Shown: positions 25,420 to 34,293 of the stretch, piece after piece
How positions within the stretch are numbered: the stretch's first letter is position 1
Layout of the letters: every line of letters begins with the position of its first letter
Source of the DNA: Thermoflexus sp.
GTDB taxonomy: Bacteria > Chloroflexota > Anaerolineae > Thermoflexales > Thermoflexaceae
Length of the DNA stretch: 64,000 nt
Reading direction: 5' to 3'
Assembly: GCF_034432235.1 (NCBI RefSeq)
Contig: NZ_DAOUCJ010000029.1
Coordinates: 1-64,000, forward strand
Program-made: the position numbers and the translations under genes
Notes under the pieces: model-generated
Database searches by the model: none
Told to the model about the DNA's origin: nothing
Seen by the model: the letters and a program-made list of their open reading frames with translations, nothing else

Positions 25420-26402
25420 ACCGACACGGGTTTTTGTTGGTGGGAGTGGCGCTCAGCGCGGTCCTGCTGGCCTGGACGCTGCATGGTTTGCATCTGGAGG
25501 AATGGACCCGGGCGCTCTCGGGGCTGAAGATCCCGTGGCTCCTGATCGGAGCCCTGTTTTATTTCGTTGCCGTTATCCTGCGGACCTGGCGATGGGGGAT
25601 TCTGCTCCATAGCCTGCAATCCACCGGCTTCCGGGATCGCTTCATCGCGTTGACGATTGGATATATGGGGAACAATCTCTATCCGGCTCGCGCCGGGGAG
25701 TTGTTGCGGGCTTATGTGCTCCAGCGCCGGTGCGGCATCCGGGTGAGCACGGCCCTGGGAACCATTGTGGTCGAGCGCGTGCTGGATGGGCTGATGGTGG
25801 TGTTCCTGGCCCTGGTGGCGCTGCTCTTCTTTCCTCTTCCGGCCTCGTTGCGGTCGGCGGTGATGGCGGGAGGGGTGGTGTTCGGCGGAGCGCTCCTCAT
25901 GTTGCTGGGGATGGCCCGGAACGCGGCGAAGCTCCACGATCTGCTGGAGCGGATCTCACGACACCGGCTGGGCCTCCGCATGGAACGGGCGATGGCCTTC
26001 CTTTCCCGTTTCCTGGACGGCCTGACGGTTCTGCAGCGTCCTGCCCATGCGCTGGCTGTCGGAGGGCTCACGGCTCTGATCTGGCTGGCGGAGGCCGGGA
26101 CCTACAGCCTGGTGATGCAGGCGTTTCCTTTCCGAGCCTCGTTCTTCTCCCTTCTGGTGATGACCGCGACGGTCAACCTGGCCACGGCGCTCCCATCGGC
26201 CCCGGGTTATGTAGGCACCTTCGAGGCACCGGGGATCGTCGTGCTCCGGGCGTTTGGGATCCCCGCTGGTGCGGCTTTTGCATACACACTGTTCCTCCAC
26301 CTGGTTCTCTGGCTGCCCATCACGCTCCTCGGCCTTTTCCTGTTCCTGCGGGAAGGGCTCCGCGGGATGGAGAAGCCTGCGGATGTTTCCACTTCCTCTT
26401 GA
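25416..26402 (+). CDS. Flippase-like integral membrane protein (UPF0104 / LPG synthase TM-like)
   Basis: A 328-residue protein with about eight membrane segments. It contains the family's conserved PARAGELLRAYVLQRRCGI stretch (about 87-105), VVERVLDGLMVV (about 117-128) and ALPSAPGYVGTFEA (about 257-270). Relatives include the membrane domain of lysyl-phosphatidylglycerol synthase and AglD-like proteins thought to move or modify lipid-linked molecules. No cytoplasmic transferase domain is present. It is translationally coupled to recJ by an ATGA overlap, which sets the start at 25416. Confidence 0.88.
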   Translation: MNRHGFLLVGVALSAVLLAWTLHGLHLEEWTRALSGLKIPWLLIGALFYFVAVILRTWRWGILLHSLQSTGFRDRFIALTIGYMGNNLYPARAGELLRAYVLQRRCGIRVSTALGTIVVERVLDGLMVVFLALVALLFFPLPASLRSAVMAGGVVFGGALLMLLGMARNAAKLHDLLERISRHRLGLRMERAMAFLSRFLDGLTVLQRPAHALAVGGLTALIWLAEAGTYSLVMQAFPFRASFFSLLVMTATVNLATALPSAPGYVGTFEAPGIVVLRAFGIPAGAAFAYTLFLHLVLWLPITLLGLFLFLREGLRGMEKPADVSTSS

Positions 26403-26522
26403 ACTGGATGCCTTGGGATACCGACGCCATGTTCCGTTTTGGGATTTCGAGGATGGGGCCCCGGAGACGGCTTCCATCTCGAACGCTGAAGAAGGATCAT
26501 CCGTGGGGGGACTCCTCCCCCG

Positions 26523-26547
26523 CCCCCTCCCCGCTTCGGGGAGGGGG
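26523..26547. repeat. C/G-rich perfect hairpin (possible dispersed repeat or terminator)
   Basis: CCCCCTCCCCG (26523-26533), loop CTT, then CGGGGAGGGGG (26537-26547): an 11-base perfect stem. No T run follows. It lies in the 240-base gap between the flippase-like gene and the permease pair. It resembles the CCCCTCCCC-type dispersed palindromes common in high-GC genomes. Confidence 0.6.
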
Positions 26548-26642
26548 GAAGAGAAGAAGCATACGGCCTACCGGATTCAGGAACGGCATCCGTTCGATAT
26601 CCAGGTGAGGCTCTATCTTCGGCCTGGAGTGGGAGCGCTACG

Positions 26643-27719
26643 ATGTCCCGTTACGTTCTCCGCCGTATCGCGGCGATGATCCCGGTGCTCTTCGGGATCC
26701 TGCTGGTGGTGTTCGTGATGGTCCGCCTCATCCCAGGGGACCCCTGTCTGGTGATGCTGGGGGAGCGGGCCACCAAAGCCCAGTGCGAGGCCTTCAAGGA
26801 GCGCTTCGGCCTCCATGATCCCCTTCCGGTTCAATTCGTTCGCTACACCATCCGGATCCTCCAGGGGGATCTGGGGACCTCCATCAGCACCGGGAGGCCG
26901 GTGGCGGTGATCCTGGCGGAGCGGCTTCCCATGACCATCGAGCTCACCATCGGAGCGATCCTGTTCGCCACCACCATAGGGATCACCCTGGGGATCCTCT
27001 CCGCCATCCATCAGAATTCCCCGGTGGACGTGATGACGATGGTGCTGGCCAACATCGGGGTCTCCATGCCGGTGTTCTGGCTGGGCCTGATGCTGGCCTA
27101 TGTGTTCGCCCTGGTTTTTAAAGATACCCCGCTCTTTCTCCCACCCTCGGGACGCCTCTCGCCTGGGATCACGCTGCCGCCCCTGACCCGGGCATGGGGC
27201 CTGGAGGGGGTGGAGGGGTTTCCGCGGGTGGCGCTGATCTTCCTCTCGAATTCCGCGCTCTTCAACAGCCTGAGCACGGGGAACCTCGCTGCTTTCTGGG
27301 ATGCCGTGCGCCATCTGATCCTCCCCTCCGTGGCGGTGGGGACGATCCCGCTGTCGATCATCGCCCGCATGACCCGCTCCAGCCTGCTGGAGGTCCTGGG
27401 GGAGGATTATATCCGGACGGCGCGGGCGAAGGGGTTGCGGGAACGGATCGTGCTGGCCCGGCACGCCATGCGGAACGCCATGATCCCCATCGTCACCGTG
27501 GTCGGCCTCCAGACCGGGAGCCTCCTCTCCGGAGCGGTGCTCACCGAGACGGTGTTCGCCCTGCCCGGGGTGGGAACCCAGCTCGTCTCGGCCATCCTGG
27601 CCCGGGACTATCCGGTCGTTCAGGGGTTCACCCTGGCGGTGGCGATCATGTTCGCTCTGGTGAACCTGATCGTGGACCTTTCGTATGCTTACCTGGATCC
27701 CCGGATCCGGCTGGAATAG
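26643..27719 (+). CDS. Oligopeptide/dipeptide-type ABC transporter permease (DppB-like)
   Basis: A 358-residue inner-membrane permease with the DppB start MSRYVLRRIAAMIPVLFGI, the conserved VRLIPGDPC segment, and the permease loop around EDYIRTARAKGLRERIVLARHA, followed by NAMIPIVTVVGLQ. It would pair with the DppC-like product of the next gene to form the channel of a peptide or related importer. ATPase and binding-protein genes are not adjacent within the window. Confidence 0.93.
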   Translation: MSRYVLRRIAAMIPVLFGILLVVFVMVRLIPGDPCLVMLGERATKAQCEAFKERFGLHDPLPVQFVRYTIRILQGDLGTSISTGRPVAVILAERLPMTIELTIGAILFATTIGITLGILSAIHQNSPVDVMTMVLANIGVSMPVFWLGLMLAYVFALVFKDTPLFLPPSGRLSPGITLPPLTRAWGLEGVEGFPRVALIFLSNSALFNSLSTGNLAAFWDAVRHLILPSVAVGTIPLSIIARMTRSSLLEVLGEDYIRTARAKGLRERIVLARHAMRNAMIPIVTVVGLQTGSLLSGAVLTETVFALPGVGTQLVSAILARDYPVVQGFTLAVAIMFALVNLIVDLSYAYLDPRIRLE

Positions 27720-27777
27720 CCGGCTGTTCCATGACATATAGGGACCTGCATCCAAGGCTCAGGAAGGATGGAAAGCG

Positions 27778-28719
27778 ATGAGCGCGATCGCGCCTCCTCT
27801 GACGAGGGAGCTTTCTGTGCCCCGGCGCTCGCCGACCATGGAGGCCCTGCGCCGCCTGATCCGCCATCGATCCGCCCAGGTGGGCTTTTTCCTGCTGGGC
27901 CTGATGGTCTTCATGGCGATCTTCGCGGATGTCATCGCGCCCTACGATCCGATCAAGCCCCTGAAGGATGTGCAGCGCCGGGCGCCGCCGTGCATCCATC
28001 TGCTGGGTTGTCCGCGGGATCAACCCCAGCATCTTTTCGGGATCGACGGCAACAACCGGGATCTGTTCTCCCGGGTGATCTATGGCTCCCGGCTTTCGCT
28101 GCAGATCGGCTTTTCCACCATCACCTTCGCCATCATCGTGGGCGGGCTGCTGGGCGCTGTCGCGGGATATGCGGGGGGCTGGGTGGACAACGTCATCATG
28201 CGGGTGATGGACGTGATCCTGGCCTTCCCCAGCCTGCTGCTGGCCATCGCCATCGTCAGCGTGCTGGGGCCGGGGCTGATCAACGCCCTGCTGGCCATCG
28301 GCTTCGTCTCCATCCCGGTCTACGCCCGCATCGTCCGGGCGGCCGTCCTGGCCGTGAAGGAGCTGGATTACGTGATGGCCGCCCGGGCGGTGGGCGCTTC
28401 CCCGCTGCGGGTGCTGTTCGTTCATATCCTGCCGAACGCCCTGACCCCGCTGATCGTCCAGGGCACCCTGGGGATCGCCACCGCCATCCTGGATGCGGCG
28501 GCCCTTTCCTTCCTGGGGCTCGGCGCGGAGGTGCCGAAGCCGGAATGGGGGTTGATGCTGGGGGAAGAGCGAAATAGCGTCTTCAACGCCCCCCATCTGG
28601 TGTTTTTCCCGGGCCTGGCCATCATGCTGACGGTGCTGGCCTTCAACCTGCTGGGGGATGGCCTGCGCGATGCGCTGGACCCCCGGTTGAGCTATCGAGG
28701 GTATGAGAAGCGGATATAG
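27778..28719 (+). CDS. Oligopeptide/dipeptide-type ABC transporter permease (DppC-like)
   Basis: A 313-residue permease: N-terminal OppC_N segment with the first membrane helix, periplasmic loop ending HLFGIDGNNRDLFSRVIYG, five further helices and the permease loop ELDYVMAARAVGASPLRVLFVHILPN. It is 58 bases after the DppB-like gene and the two must be co-transcribed. The usual D/F ATPases and solute-binding protein do not follow; the next gene is alaS. Substrate cannot be deduced. Confidence 0.93.
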   Translation: MSAIAPPLTRELSVPRRSPTMEALRRLIRHRSAQVGFFLLGLMVFMAIFADVIAPYDPIKPLKDVQRRAPPCIHLLGCPRDQPQHLFGIDGNNRDLFSRVIYGSRLSLQIGFSTITFAIIVGGLLGAVAGYAGGWVDNVIMRVMDVILAFPSLLLAIAIVSVLGPGLINALLAIGFVSIPVYARIVRAAVLAVKELDYVMAARAVGASPLRVLFVHILPNALTPLIVQGTLGIATAILDAAALSFLGLGAEVPKPEWGLMLGEERNSVFNAPHLVFFPGLAIMLTVLAFNLLGDGLRDALDPRLSYRGYEKRI

Positions 28720-28840
28720 GGTTCCAGCCCTCTGGACGGGCAGGCCTCGAGGGTGCCTGGAGGACGCAGGATATGGCGCTGGCCATTGCGGCGGGGCTCC
28801 TCCTGTCCATGGAAAAACATCCGACAGGGCCCGGGAAGGC

Positions 28841-28870
28841 TTGGCGGATTTCCCTAAGGAGACGTATAAC
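28841..28870 (+). promoter_or_regulatory. Promoter of alaS with inverted repeat around the -10
   Basis: TTGGCG (28841-28846), an 18-base spacer and TATAAC (28865-28870). The inverted repeat CCTAAGGAG (28853-28861) / CTTCTTAGG (28870-28878) brackets the -10 box like an operator. Transcription would begin near 28877. Confidence 0.5.
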
Positions 28871-28876
28871 TTCTTA

Positions 28877-29010
28877 GGAGTTACGCCGTCGACCGCTTCC
28901 TGGAGGCTTTTTAGGGGAAAGGGCCTTTTCACTTCCCGGAGCGGGAGCCCAACGGCGTAAGTCCCGCTTCTTGGAGGACCCTGGGATTGTGGATGATCCT
29001 GATCGGGGAG
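28877..29010 (+). promoter_or_regulatory. Structured 5' leader of alaS
   Basis: TTACGCCGT (28881-28889), right at the predicted RNA 5' end, is perfectly complementary to ACGGCGTAA (28952-28960). Inside, GGGC (28921-28924) pairs with GCCC (28947-28950) over a CTTCCCG/CGGGAG stem. The near-identical blocks CCGCTTCCTGGAGG (28893-28906) and CCGCTTCTTGGAGG (28964-28977) flank the second arm. The T-box consensus GGUGGNACCGCG is absent, so any regulation would be by another means. Confidence 0.45.
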
Positions 29011-29020
29011 TTGTGAGGAT

Positions 29021-31777
29021 ATGGAGAAGCGGAATCCGGTTCGGATGGGCGCGGCGCAGATCCGACAGGCTTTCCTGGACTTTTTCGCGGCCCGGGGCCA
29101 CACCATCGTCCCCAGCTCTTCCCTGGTGCCCGTGGGGGATCCCACCCTGCTTTTCACCAACGCGGGGATGAACCAGTTCAAGAACGTCTTCCTGGGCCTG
29201 GAGACCCGCCCCTACAAGCGGGCGGCCTCGGTCCAGAAGTGCATGCGGGTCTCGGGGAAGCACAACGACCTGGAGAACGTCGGCCCCAGCCCGCGTCATC
29301 ATACTTTCTTTGAGATGCTGGGGAATTTCTCCTTCGGCGACTATTTCAAACGCGAAGCCATCCATTACGCTTTTGAGTGCCTGACGCAGGTCTACGGCCT
29401 GGATCCCGAGCGGCTGGTCTTCACGGTCCACCAGGACGACGATGAGGCTTACCGGGTCTGGGTGGAGGAAATCGGGGCCCCGCGGGAGCGGGTCTTCCGC
29501 ATGGGGGATAAGACCAACTTCTGGATGATGGGGGACACCGGCCCCTGTGGGCCAACCTCCGAGATCCACTACGATTGGGGGCCGGAGTATTGCACCTGCG
29601 GCGATCCGAACTGCAGCGTGGCCCTGGATAACGGCTGCGACCGCTGGCTGGAGCTGTGGAACCTGGTGTTCATGCAATTCGATCAGAAGGCCGACGGGAC
29701 CCGGGTGCCTCTGCCCCGACCGGGGGTCGATACGGGGATGGGGCTGGAGCGCCTGACGGCGGTGCTTCAGGGGGTGTTCTCCAACTACGAGACGGATCTC
29801 TTCGTCCCCATCATCGAGCGGACCCGGGAGATCCGTGGGCACACCCGCGCGGAGATGGAGGCCCACATTGTGGCCTACCGGGTGATCGCCGATCACACCC
29901 GCGCGGCCTCCTTCCTCATCGCCGATGGCGTCCTGCCGGGGAACGTCGGCCGCGGCTACGTGCTGCGGATGATCATCCGCCGCGCCGCCCGCTTCGGCCG
30001 CAAGATCGGGTTCGAGGAGCCTTTCATGGCCCGGGTGGCCGAAGCGGTGATCGAGATTATGGGCGGCCATTACCGCGAGCTGGTGGACCGCCGGGAGCAT
30101 ATCTTCCGCACCCTCACCCAGGAGGAGGAACGTTTCCTGCGCACCCTGGACCTGGGGCTCTCCCGCCTGGAGGAGGTGCTGGAAGCGGTGGCCGCCCGCG
30201 GCGAGCGGGTGGTGCCGGGGGAGGAGGCCTTCCGGCTTTACGACTCCTACGGGTTGCCCTTGGAGATCACCCGGGATGTGGCCCGGGAGCGGGGGTTCCT
30301 CGTGGACGAGGCGGGCTTTCAGCGGGCGATGGCCCAGCAGCGGGAGCGGGCCCGGGCCACCGAGCGCTTCGAGCTGGACACCGAGCAGCTCGCCCGCTAT
30401 CGCCGGCTGCTGGCGATGCTCCAGGACAGGGGCTTGGTGGGCGACCAGGGGGTGGAATACGACCCTTACAGCGGGACGGAGCGTGAAACCACGGTGGCGG
30501 CCCTCCTGGTGAACGGCGAGCCCGTCCAGGTGGCCCGCCCGGGGGATCCGGTGGAAGTTGTGCTGCCCGCCACGTGCTTTTACGTGGAAAGCGGCGGCCA
30601 GGTGAGCGACATCGGCCATATCGCCCGTTATCCGGAGGGCGGCGGCGACCCGCTGTGGGAGATCGAGGTGGAGGATACCCGTCAGCCCATCCCCGGCCTC
30701 ATTGTCCACGTCGGCCGGGTGAAATCTGGCCATCCCCGGGTGGGGGATCCGGCGTGGGCGGTGGTGGATTTCGAGCGCCGCTGGGACATCATGCGCAACC
30801 ATACGGCCACCCACCTGCTCCACGCCGAGCTGCGCTCCCTGCTGGGCACCCATGTGGTTCAGGCCGGCTCCCTGGTGGCGCCGGATCGCCTGCGCTTCGA
30901 CTTCACCCACGGGGCGCTCCTCAGCCAGGACGAGCTGGACGCGATCGTCTACGACATCAACACGGCCATCCTGATGGATTACCCGGTGAACGTCAGCTAT
31001 GAGCCGTATTCGCAGGCGATCGCCAGCGGCGCGATGGCCCTGTTCGGCGAGAAATATGGGGAGATCGTCCGGGTGGTCCGCATCGGATGGCCCGACGAGC
31101 CGCCCATCAGCGCCGAGCTCTGCGGTGGAACCCATGTCTACAACACCTCCCAGATCGGTGCCTTCGTGGTGACCTATGAGGGCGGCGTGGGCTCCGGCGT
31201 CCGGCGCCTGGAGGCGGTCACCGGCCGGGAGGCGGTGCGCCTGATCCAGGACCGCATGCGCCGCCTCACCCATGCGGCCACCTACCTGGAGGTGCGGCCG
31301 GAGGAGGTGGACCGTAAGGTCCTGGACCTCCTGGACCGGATCCAGTTCCTGGAGAAGGAGCTCGCCCGGCTGCGCCGGGAGGTCGCCCGTCAGGAGTTCG
31401 AGGCGATGTTCCGCCAGGCCGAGCGGGTCGGAGAGATCACGGTGCTGGCGGCCCAGAGCCGGGTGGGGGATATCGAGCAGCTGCGGGAGATGACGGACTG
31501 GTTCCGCGAGCGGGTGCGGACCAACGGGGTGATCGTGCTGGCCTCGGTGATCGGCGGGCGGCCGAGCTTTGTGGCGGCCGTCACCCCGGATCTTGCCGAG
31601 CGGGGGCTGGATGCCGTGCGGGTGGTGCGGGCGGTGGCCCAGGTGGTGGGCGGCAGCGGCGGCGGCCGGCCTACCCTGGCCCAGGCCGGCGGCCGCGACG
31701 TGAGCAAGATCGGCGAGGCCCTCCACCAGGCCCCCCGCCTGGTCTCCGAATGGCTGAAGCGCTCGGCCGCTTCCTGA
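29021..31777 (+). CDS. alaS: Alanyl-tRNA synthetase
   Basis: A 918-residue class II synthetase charging tRNA-Ala. The catalytic domain opens at RQAFLDFFAARGHTIVPSSSLVP, with motif regions TLLFTNAGMNQFK and HHTFFEMLGNFSFGDYFK. The editing domain has zinc/proofreading motifs HTATHLLHAE and CGGTHVYNTSQIG. The C-terminal DHHA1-type domain ends with GGSGGGRPTLAQAGG. All domains and the normal length are present. GAGGAT precedes the ATG. A 300-base upstream region carries its own promoter and a structured leader. Confidence 0.98.
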   Translation: MEKRNPVRMGAAQIRQAFLDFFAARGHTIVPSSSLVPVGDPTLLFTNAGMNQFKNVFLGLETRPYKRAASVQKCMRVSGKHNDLENVGPSPRHHTFFEMLGNFSFGDYFKREAIHYAFECLTQVYGLDPERLVFTVHQDDDEAYRVWVEEIGAPRERVFRMGDKTNFWMMGDTGPCGPTSEIHYDWGPEYCTCGDPNCSVALDNGCDRWLELWNLVFMQFDQKADGTRVPLPRPGVDTGMGLERLTAVLQGVFSNYETDLFVPIIERTREIRGHTRAEMEAHIVAYRVIADHTRAASFLIADGVLPGNVGRGYVLRMIIRRAARFGRKIGFEEPFMARVAEAVIEIMGGHYRELVDRREHIFRTLTQEEERFLRTLDLGLSRLEEVLEAVAARGERVVPGEEAFRLYDSYGLPLEITRDVARERGFLVDEAGFQRAMAQQRERARATERFELDTEQLARYRRLLAMLQDRGLVGDQGVEYDPYSGTERETTVAALLVNGEPVQVARPGDPVEVVLPATCFYVESGGQVSDIGHIARYPEGGGDPLWEIEVEDTRQPIPGLIVHVGRVKSGHPRVGDPAWAVVDFERRWDIMRNHTATHLLHAELRSLLGTHVVQAGSLVAPDRLRFDFTHGALLSQDELDAIVYDINTAILMDYPVNVSYEPYSQAIASGAMALFGEKYGEIVRVVRIGWPDEPPISAELCGGTHVYNTSQIGAFVVTYEGGVGSGVRRLEAVTGREAVRLIQDRMRRLTHAATYLEVRPEEVDRKVLDLLDRIQFLEKELARLRREVARQEFEAMFRQAERVGEITVLAAQSRVGDIEQLREMTDWFRERVRTNGVIVLASVIGGRPSFVAAVTPDLAERGLDAVRVVRAVAQVVGGSGGGRPTLAQAGGRDVSKIGEALHQAPRLVSEWLKRSAAS

Positions 31778-31801
31778 GCTTCCTTCTCTCCCTGCCCACC
31801 C

Positions 31802-31835
31802 AAACCGGGGAGGCCACCGCAGCCTCCCCGGTTTT
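31802..31835. terminator. Bidirectional intrinsic terminator between alaS and the convergent gene
   Basis: AACCGGGGAGGC (31803-31814) pairs perfectly with GCCTCCCCGGTT (31822-31833) around a seven-base loop. A T run follows on the plus strand and the matching A run lies on the other side, so it can stop transcription from both directions. Confidence 0.85.
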
Positions 31836-31854
31836 CCCCTGGAGATCCTGCGGA

Positions 31855-33288
31855 TCACCGCTGAATCAGCGGCAGGTAATCCCGATACACCTCCGGCACC
31901 ACGCGGAGGATCACCGTCAGGTCCTGCTCCGCTCCCTCGATGGGGAGCGCCATCGGCACCCAGGGCGTCGCCCGCACCCGGACGGTCGCGGTATACACCC
32001 CGACGGGCTTCCCGGTCGGATCCGCTCGGAATCCGAGAGGCTGGCGGTAGGTCCCGGAGGAAACCTCTACGTCGAGCGGGAAATCCGGGCTGGAACTCCC
32101 CAGCACGGTCCACTGCAGAGGCTCCGGCGAGCGATTGCGAACCCAGAAGGCTCCGCGCAGGAGCGCCGGCGTATCGACGTCGGAGAGGAGCAGTTGGGGA
32201 GTGTTCCAGACGGGGCGGGCGGGCACCGGGTTCTTGGCCATGTTTCGGAGCGCTGTCTCCGCCGGACGTCCCCGGATATCGTAGAAGCCCATCTGGTCAC
32301 AACTGCCCGGATTGTAGAACCCATAGTTGAACAGAAGCATCGTTCCCATCCAGGGCCAGTTCGCTTCCGCCCACTGATAGGCCTGAACCAGGTAATCCGC
32401 CTGCTGCTGCGGGGAGACCAGCTGCCAGAGCCGGCCGCTGAAGGAGGGATCATTCCGGCACTCCGGCCGTCCCACCTGCGCGGGATCCACCAGCCAGCCG
32501 AACTCCGTGGCCCAGATGGGCTTCTCCACCCCGAACTCGCCCACCATAATCTGGCGGATCACCTCGACGGTGCGGAAGCAGAAATCGTTCGGCCCGCACT
32601 CCGGAGATCCGGGGGCAGCCGTGGCGGGGGCCGCGAATCCATACGGATGAAAGCCCAGGGCATCGAAGCAATTCGCCGCGCCAGCCTGAAGCATCTCCCG
32701 CAGGAACTCTCGTTCATCCTGATAGTAGCCCGGACACCATCCCACGCCCGGCGCGCAGTAGCCCCTATGCCCGTTCCAGGTGAAGGGAACCCGACCCGTG
32801 GGCGCCAGGCCGGCGGAGACCACGATGGCGGTCGGATCGGCCCGCTTGATCCGACGGTAGGCTTCGCACAGAACGCGCGTGTAATCCGCCGCGTTGGGGG
32901 GCGCTGCCCAGCCGAAGGAGGCGTCCAGATTGGGCTCGTTGCCGATCTCCCAGGCCTCGATGAAATCCGCCTGGGCTCTGGCCGCGTTCTCCAGATCGTT
33001 CCCCCACCCGTTCAGATCCCCCAGCACATCCGCATGGACATCCACCCGGCGCAGGACCCGATAAGGGAGGCGGCTCCCCACGGGGCCAAAGACTTTCGTC
33101 CAGTCAAAACCCATTGCCCCAATGCCGGGGTCGGCGGCGGAGGTCGCGTTCACCCCGTAACCCAGATGAGGAACGGATTGGGCGTGGGCGTCCAATCGAA
33201 GGGAGGAAGAAACCACGGCCATTCCCACGCCGATCCCCACGAGCTGTATCCACAAAGACTTCCACCATCTTCTGGATCGGATCCGCAT
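31855..33288 (-). CDS. Secreted clan-A glycosidase-like protein ending in YLPLIQR
   Basis: A 477-residue exported protein. A signal peptide (about residues 8-35, ending near AHAQS) is followed by a (beta/alpha)8-type domain with acid/base Glu in AWEIGNEPNLD and likely nucleophile in PIWATEFGWLVD, the clan GH-A arrangement. A C-terminal beta domain (about 370-465) follows. The chain ends exactly at YRDYLPLIQR (468-477), the same short peptide found near the N-terminus of three other secreted proteins here. AGGAGG eight bases before the ATG at 33288 fixes the start. Confidence 0.75.
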   Translation of the reverse strand: MRIRSRRWWKSLWIQLVGIGVGMAVVSSSLRLDAHAQSVPHLGYGVNATSAADPGIGAMGFDWTKVFGPVGSRLPYRVLRRVDVHADVLGDLNGWGNDLENAARAQADFIEAWEIGNEPNLDASFGWAAPPNAADYTRVLCEAYRRIKRADPTAIVVSAGLAPTGRVPFTWNGHRGYCAPGVGWCPGYYQDEREFLREMLQAGAANCFDALGFHPYGFAAPATAAPGSPECGPNDFCFRTVEVIRQIMVGEFGVEKPIWATEFGWLVDPAQVGRPECRNDPSFSGRLWQLVSPQQQADYLVQAYQWAEANWPWMGTMLLFNYGFYNPGSCDQMGFYDIRGRPAETALRNMAKNPVPARPVWNTPQLLLSDVDTPALLRGAFWVRNRSPEPLQWTVLGSSSPDFPLDVEVSSGTYRQPLGFRADPTGKPVGVYTATVRVRATPWVPMALPIEGAEQDLTVILRVVPEVYRDYLPLIQR

Positions 33289-33378
33289 CGGCCAACCTCC
33301 TGAGTGGAGTATCTCGTGGGATCCCATCGGGAAGGATCCTCGCTCTCGAACCCCGATCCATTCACGGCATGGGATCGG

Positions 33379-34206
33379 CTACCGCTGCCACCAGTCCTTG
33401 CGGGAACGGGGATCCATGAAGACGTTGTTGTCCCGGATCCCCACATCGATCTGGGTCCCCCGCGCGCGGCCGAAGGGCTGGCCGCCCCGCAACGCCGGCA
33501 GCTGGCTCCGCCCCCATGCGTTCCACTGTCGGTAAAGCTGGAGCAGGGAGGGCTCCACACAGATGTTCGTGATATACACGGTGTATCCCTGCGCCGTGCT
33601 GTCCTCCGCCGTATATTTCAGCGTGATCTGGTTCTCGTCGGCATACAGGACGTGGGCATCGAACCCGCCTCCGATATCGTAGCCGCTGTCCGGAACGTAA
33701 AGGACCTCTCCGGGATGGACGGCAAGGCCCGCCACGCTGACCGGCGGCCACCCCGGCGGAGGCGGCAACGGCTGGTGGTTCTCCCAGTCCCACCCGTTGT
33801 TTTTATATACGTTCAGGAAAACCGGGATCCGATGATCCCCGAAAAGGAAGCGAAACTGGGGCGCGCGGTCGTCGGACCCCCCCACATAGTCCACGAGCCC
33901 TTTATACTCGTTGACCGTCTGATAGCCCAGGAGAAGCAAGTTGTAATCCGGGTTATCGGCGACATTGGACGCAACGGGTGAGATAACGGGGAAGACCTCG
34001 TAAGAGGCGCCAGGGATGGGCTCACAAACACTGCGGGAAATCAGCGGAAGATAGACCCGATAGGTCGCCTGGGGACTGGGGGAGGTCGGGAGAGCCGGGG
34101 AGAGGGGAGGGGTGGGATTCCCCTCCGAAGCCCCGGCGAAGATCTGCGCCAGTCCAAGGACTACCGCCCCGATGGTTCCTGTGATCCACGGATGTTTCCC
34201 GGGCAT
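33379..34206 (-). CDS. Secreted protein of unknown function with YLPLI motif
   Basis: A 275-residue protein with a signal segment (IGAVVLGLAQIFAGASEG), a Pro/Ser/Thr-rich stretch and YRVYLPLISR (49-58). A compact domain follows with two notable stretches: VAGLAVHPGEVLYVPDSGYDI, and a C-terminal basic region (GQPFGRARGTQIDVGIRDN). No catalytic pattern was identified; a beta-barrel resembling M23-type or glycan-binding domains is only a guess. It sits between two other YLPL-bearing secreted protein genes on the same strand. Confidence 0.6.
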   Translation of the reverse strand: MPGKHPWITGTIGAVVLGLAQIFAGASEGNPTPPLSPALPTSPSPQATYRVYLPLISRSVCEPIPGASYEVFPVISPVASNVADNPDYNLLLLGYQTVNEYKGLVDYVGGSDDRAPQFRFLFGDHRIPVFLNVYKNNGWDWENHQPLPPPPGWPPVSVAGLAVHPGEVLYVPDSGYDIGGGFDAHVLYADENQITLKYTAEDSTAQGYTVYITNICVEPSLLQLYRQWNAWGRSQLPALRGGQPFGRARGTQIDVGIRDNNVFMDPRSRKDWWQR

Positions 34207-34293
34207 TCGAACCTCCCGGTTCGAGATCGAACGGCTCGGTGAGCGTTTCGGAGGGGGAGAGCGCCTTCGGCGCTTGGTTCTGCGTTCAAGGCG

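Noticed and set aside
26643..28719. Complete peptide ABC transporter operon
   Set aside because: Only the two permeases are present; no adjacent ATPase or binding-protein gene, so a full operon cannot be claimed.
28720..29020. T-box riboswitch upstream of alaS
   Set aside because: The conserved T-box sequence and a terminator/antiterminator pair are absent.
28874..32113. A 1079-codon open frame antisense to alaS
   Set aside because: Shadow of a GC-rich gene. The composition is His/Arg/Gly-rich with no domain, and alaS on the other strand is complete and canonical.
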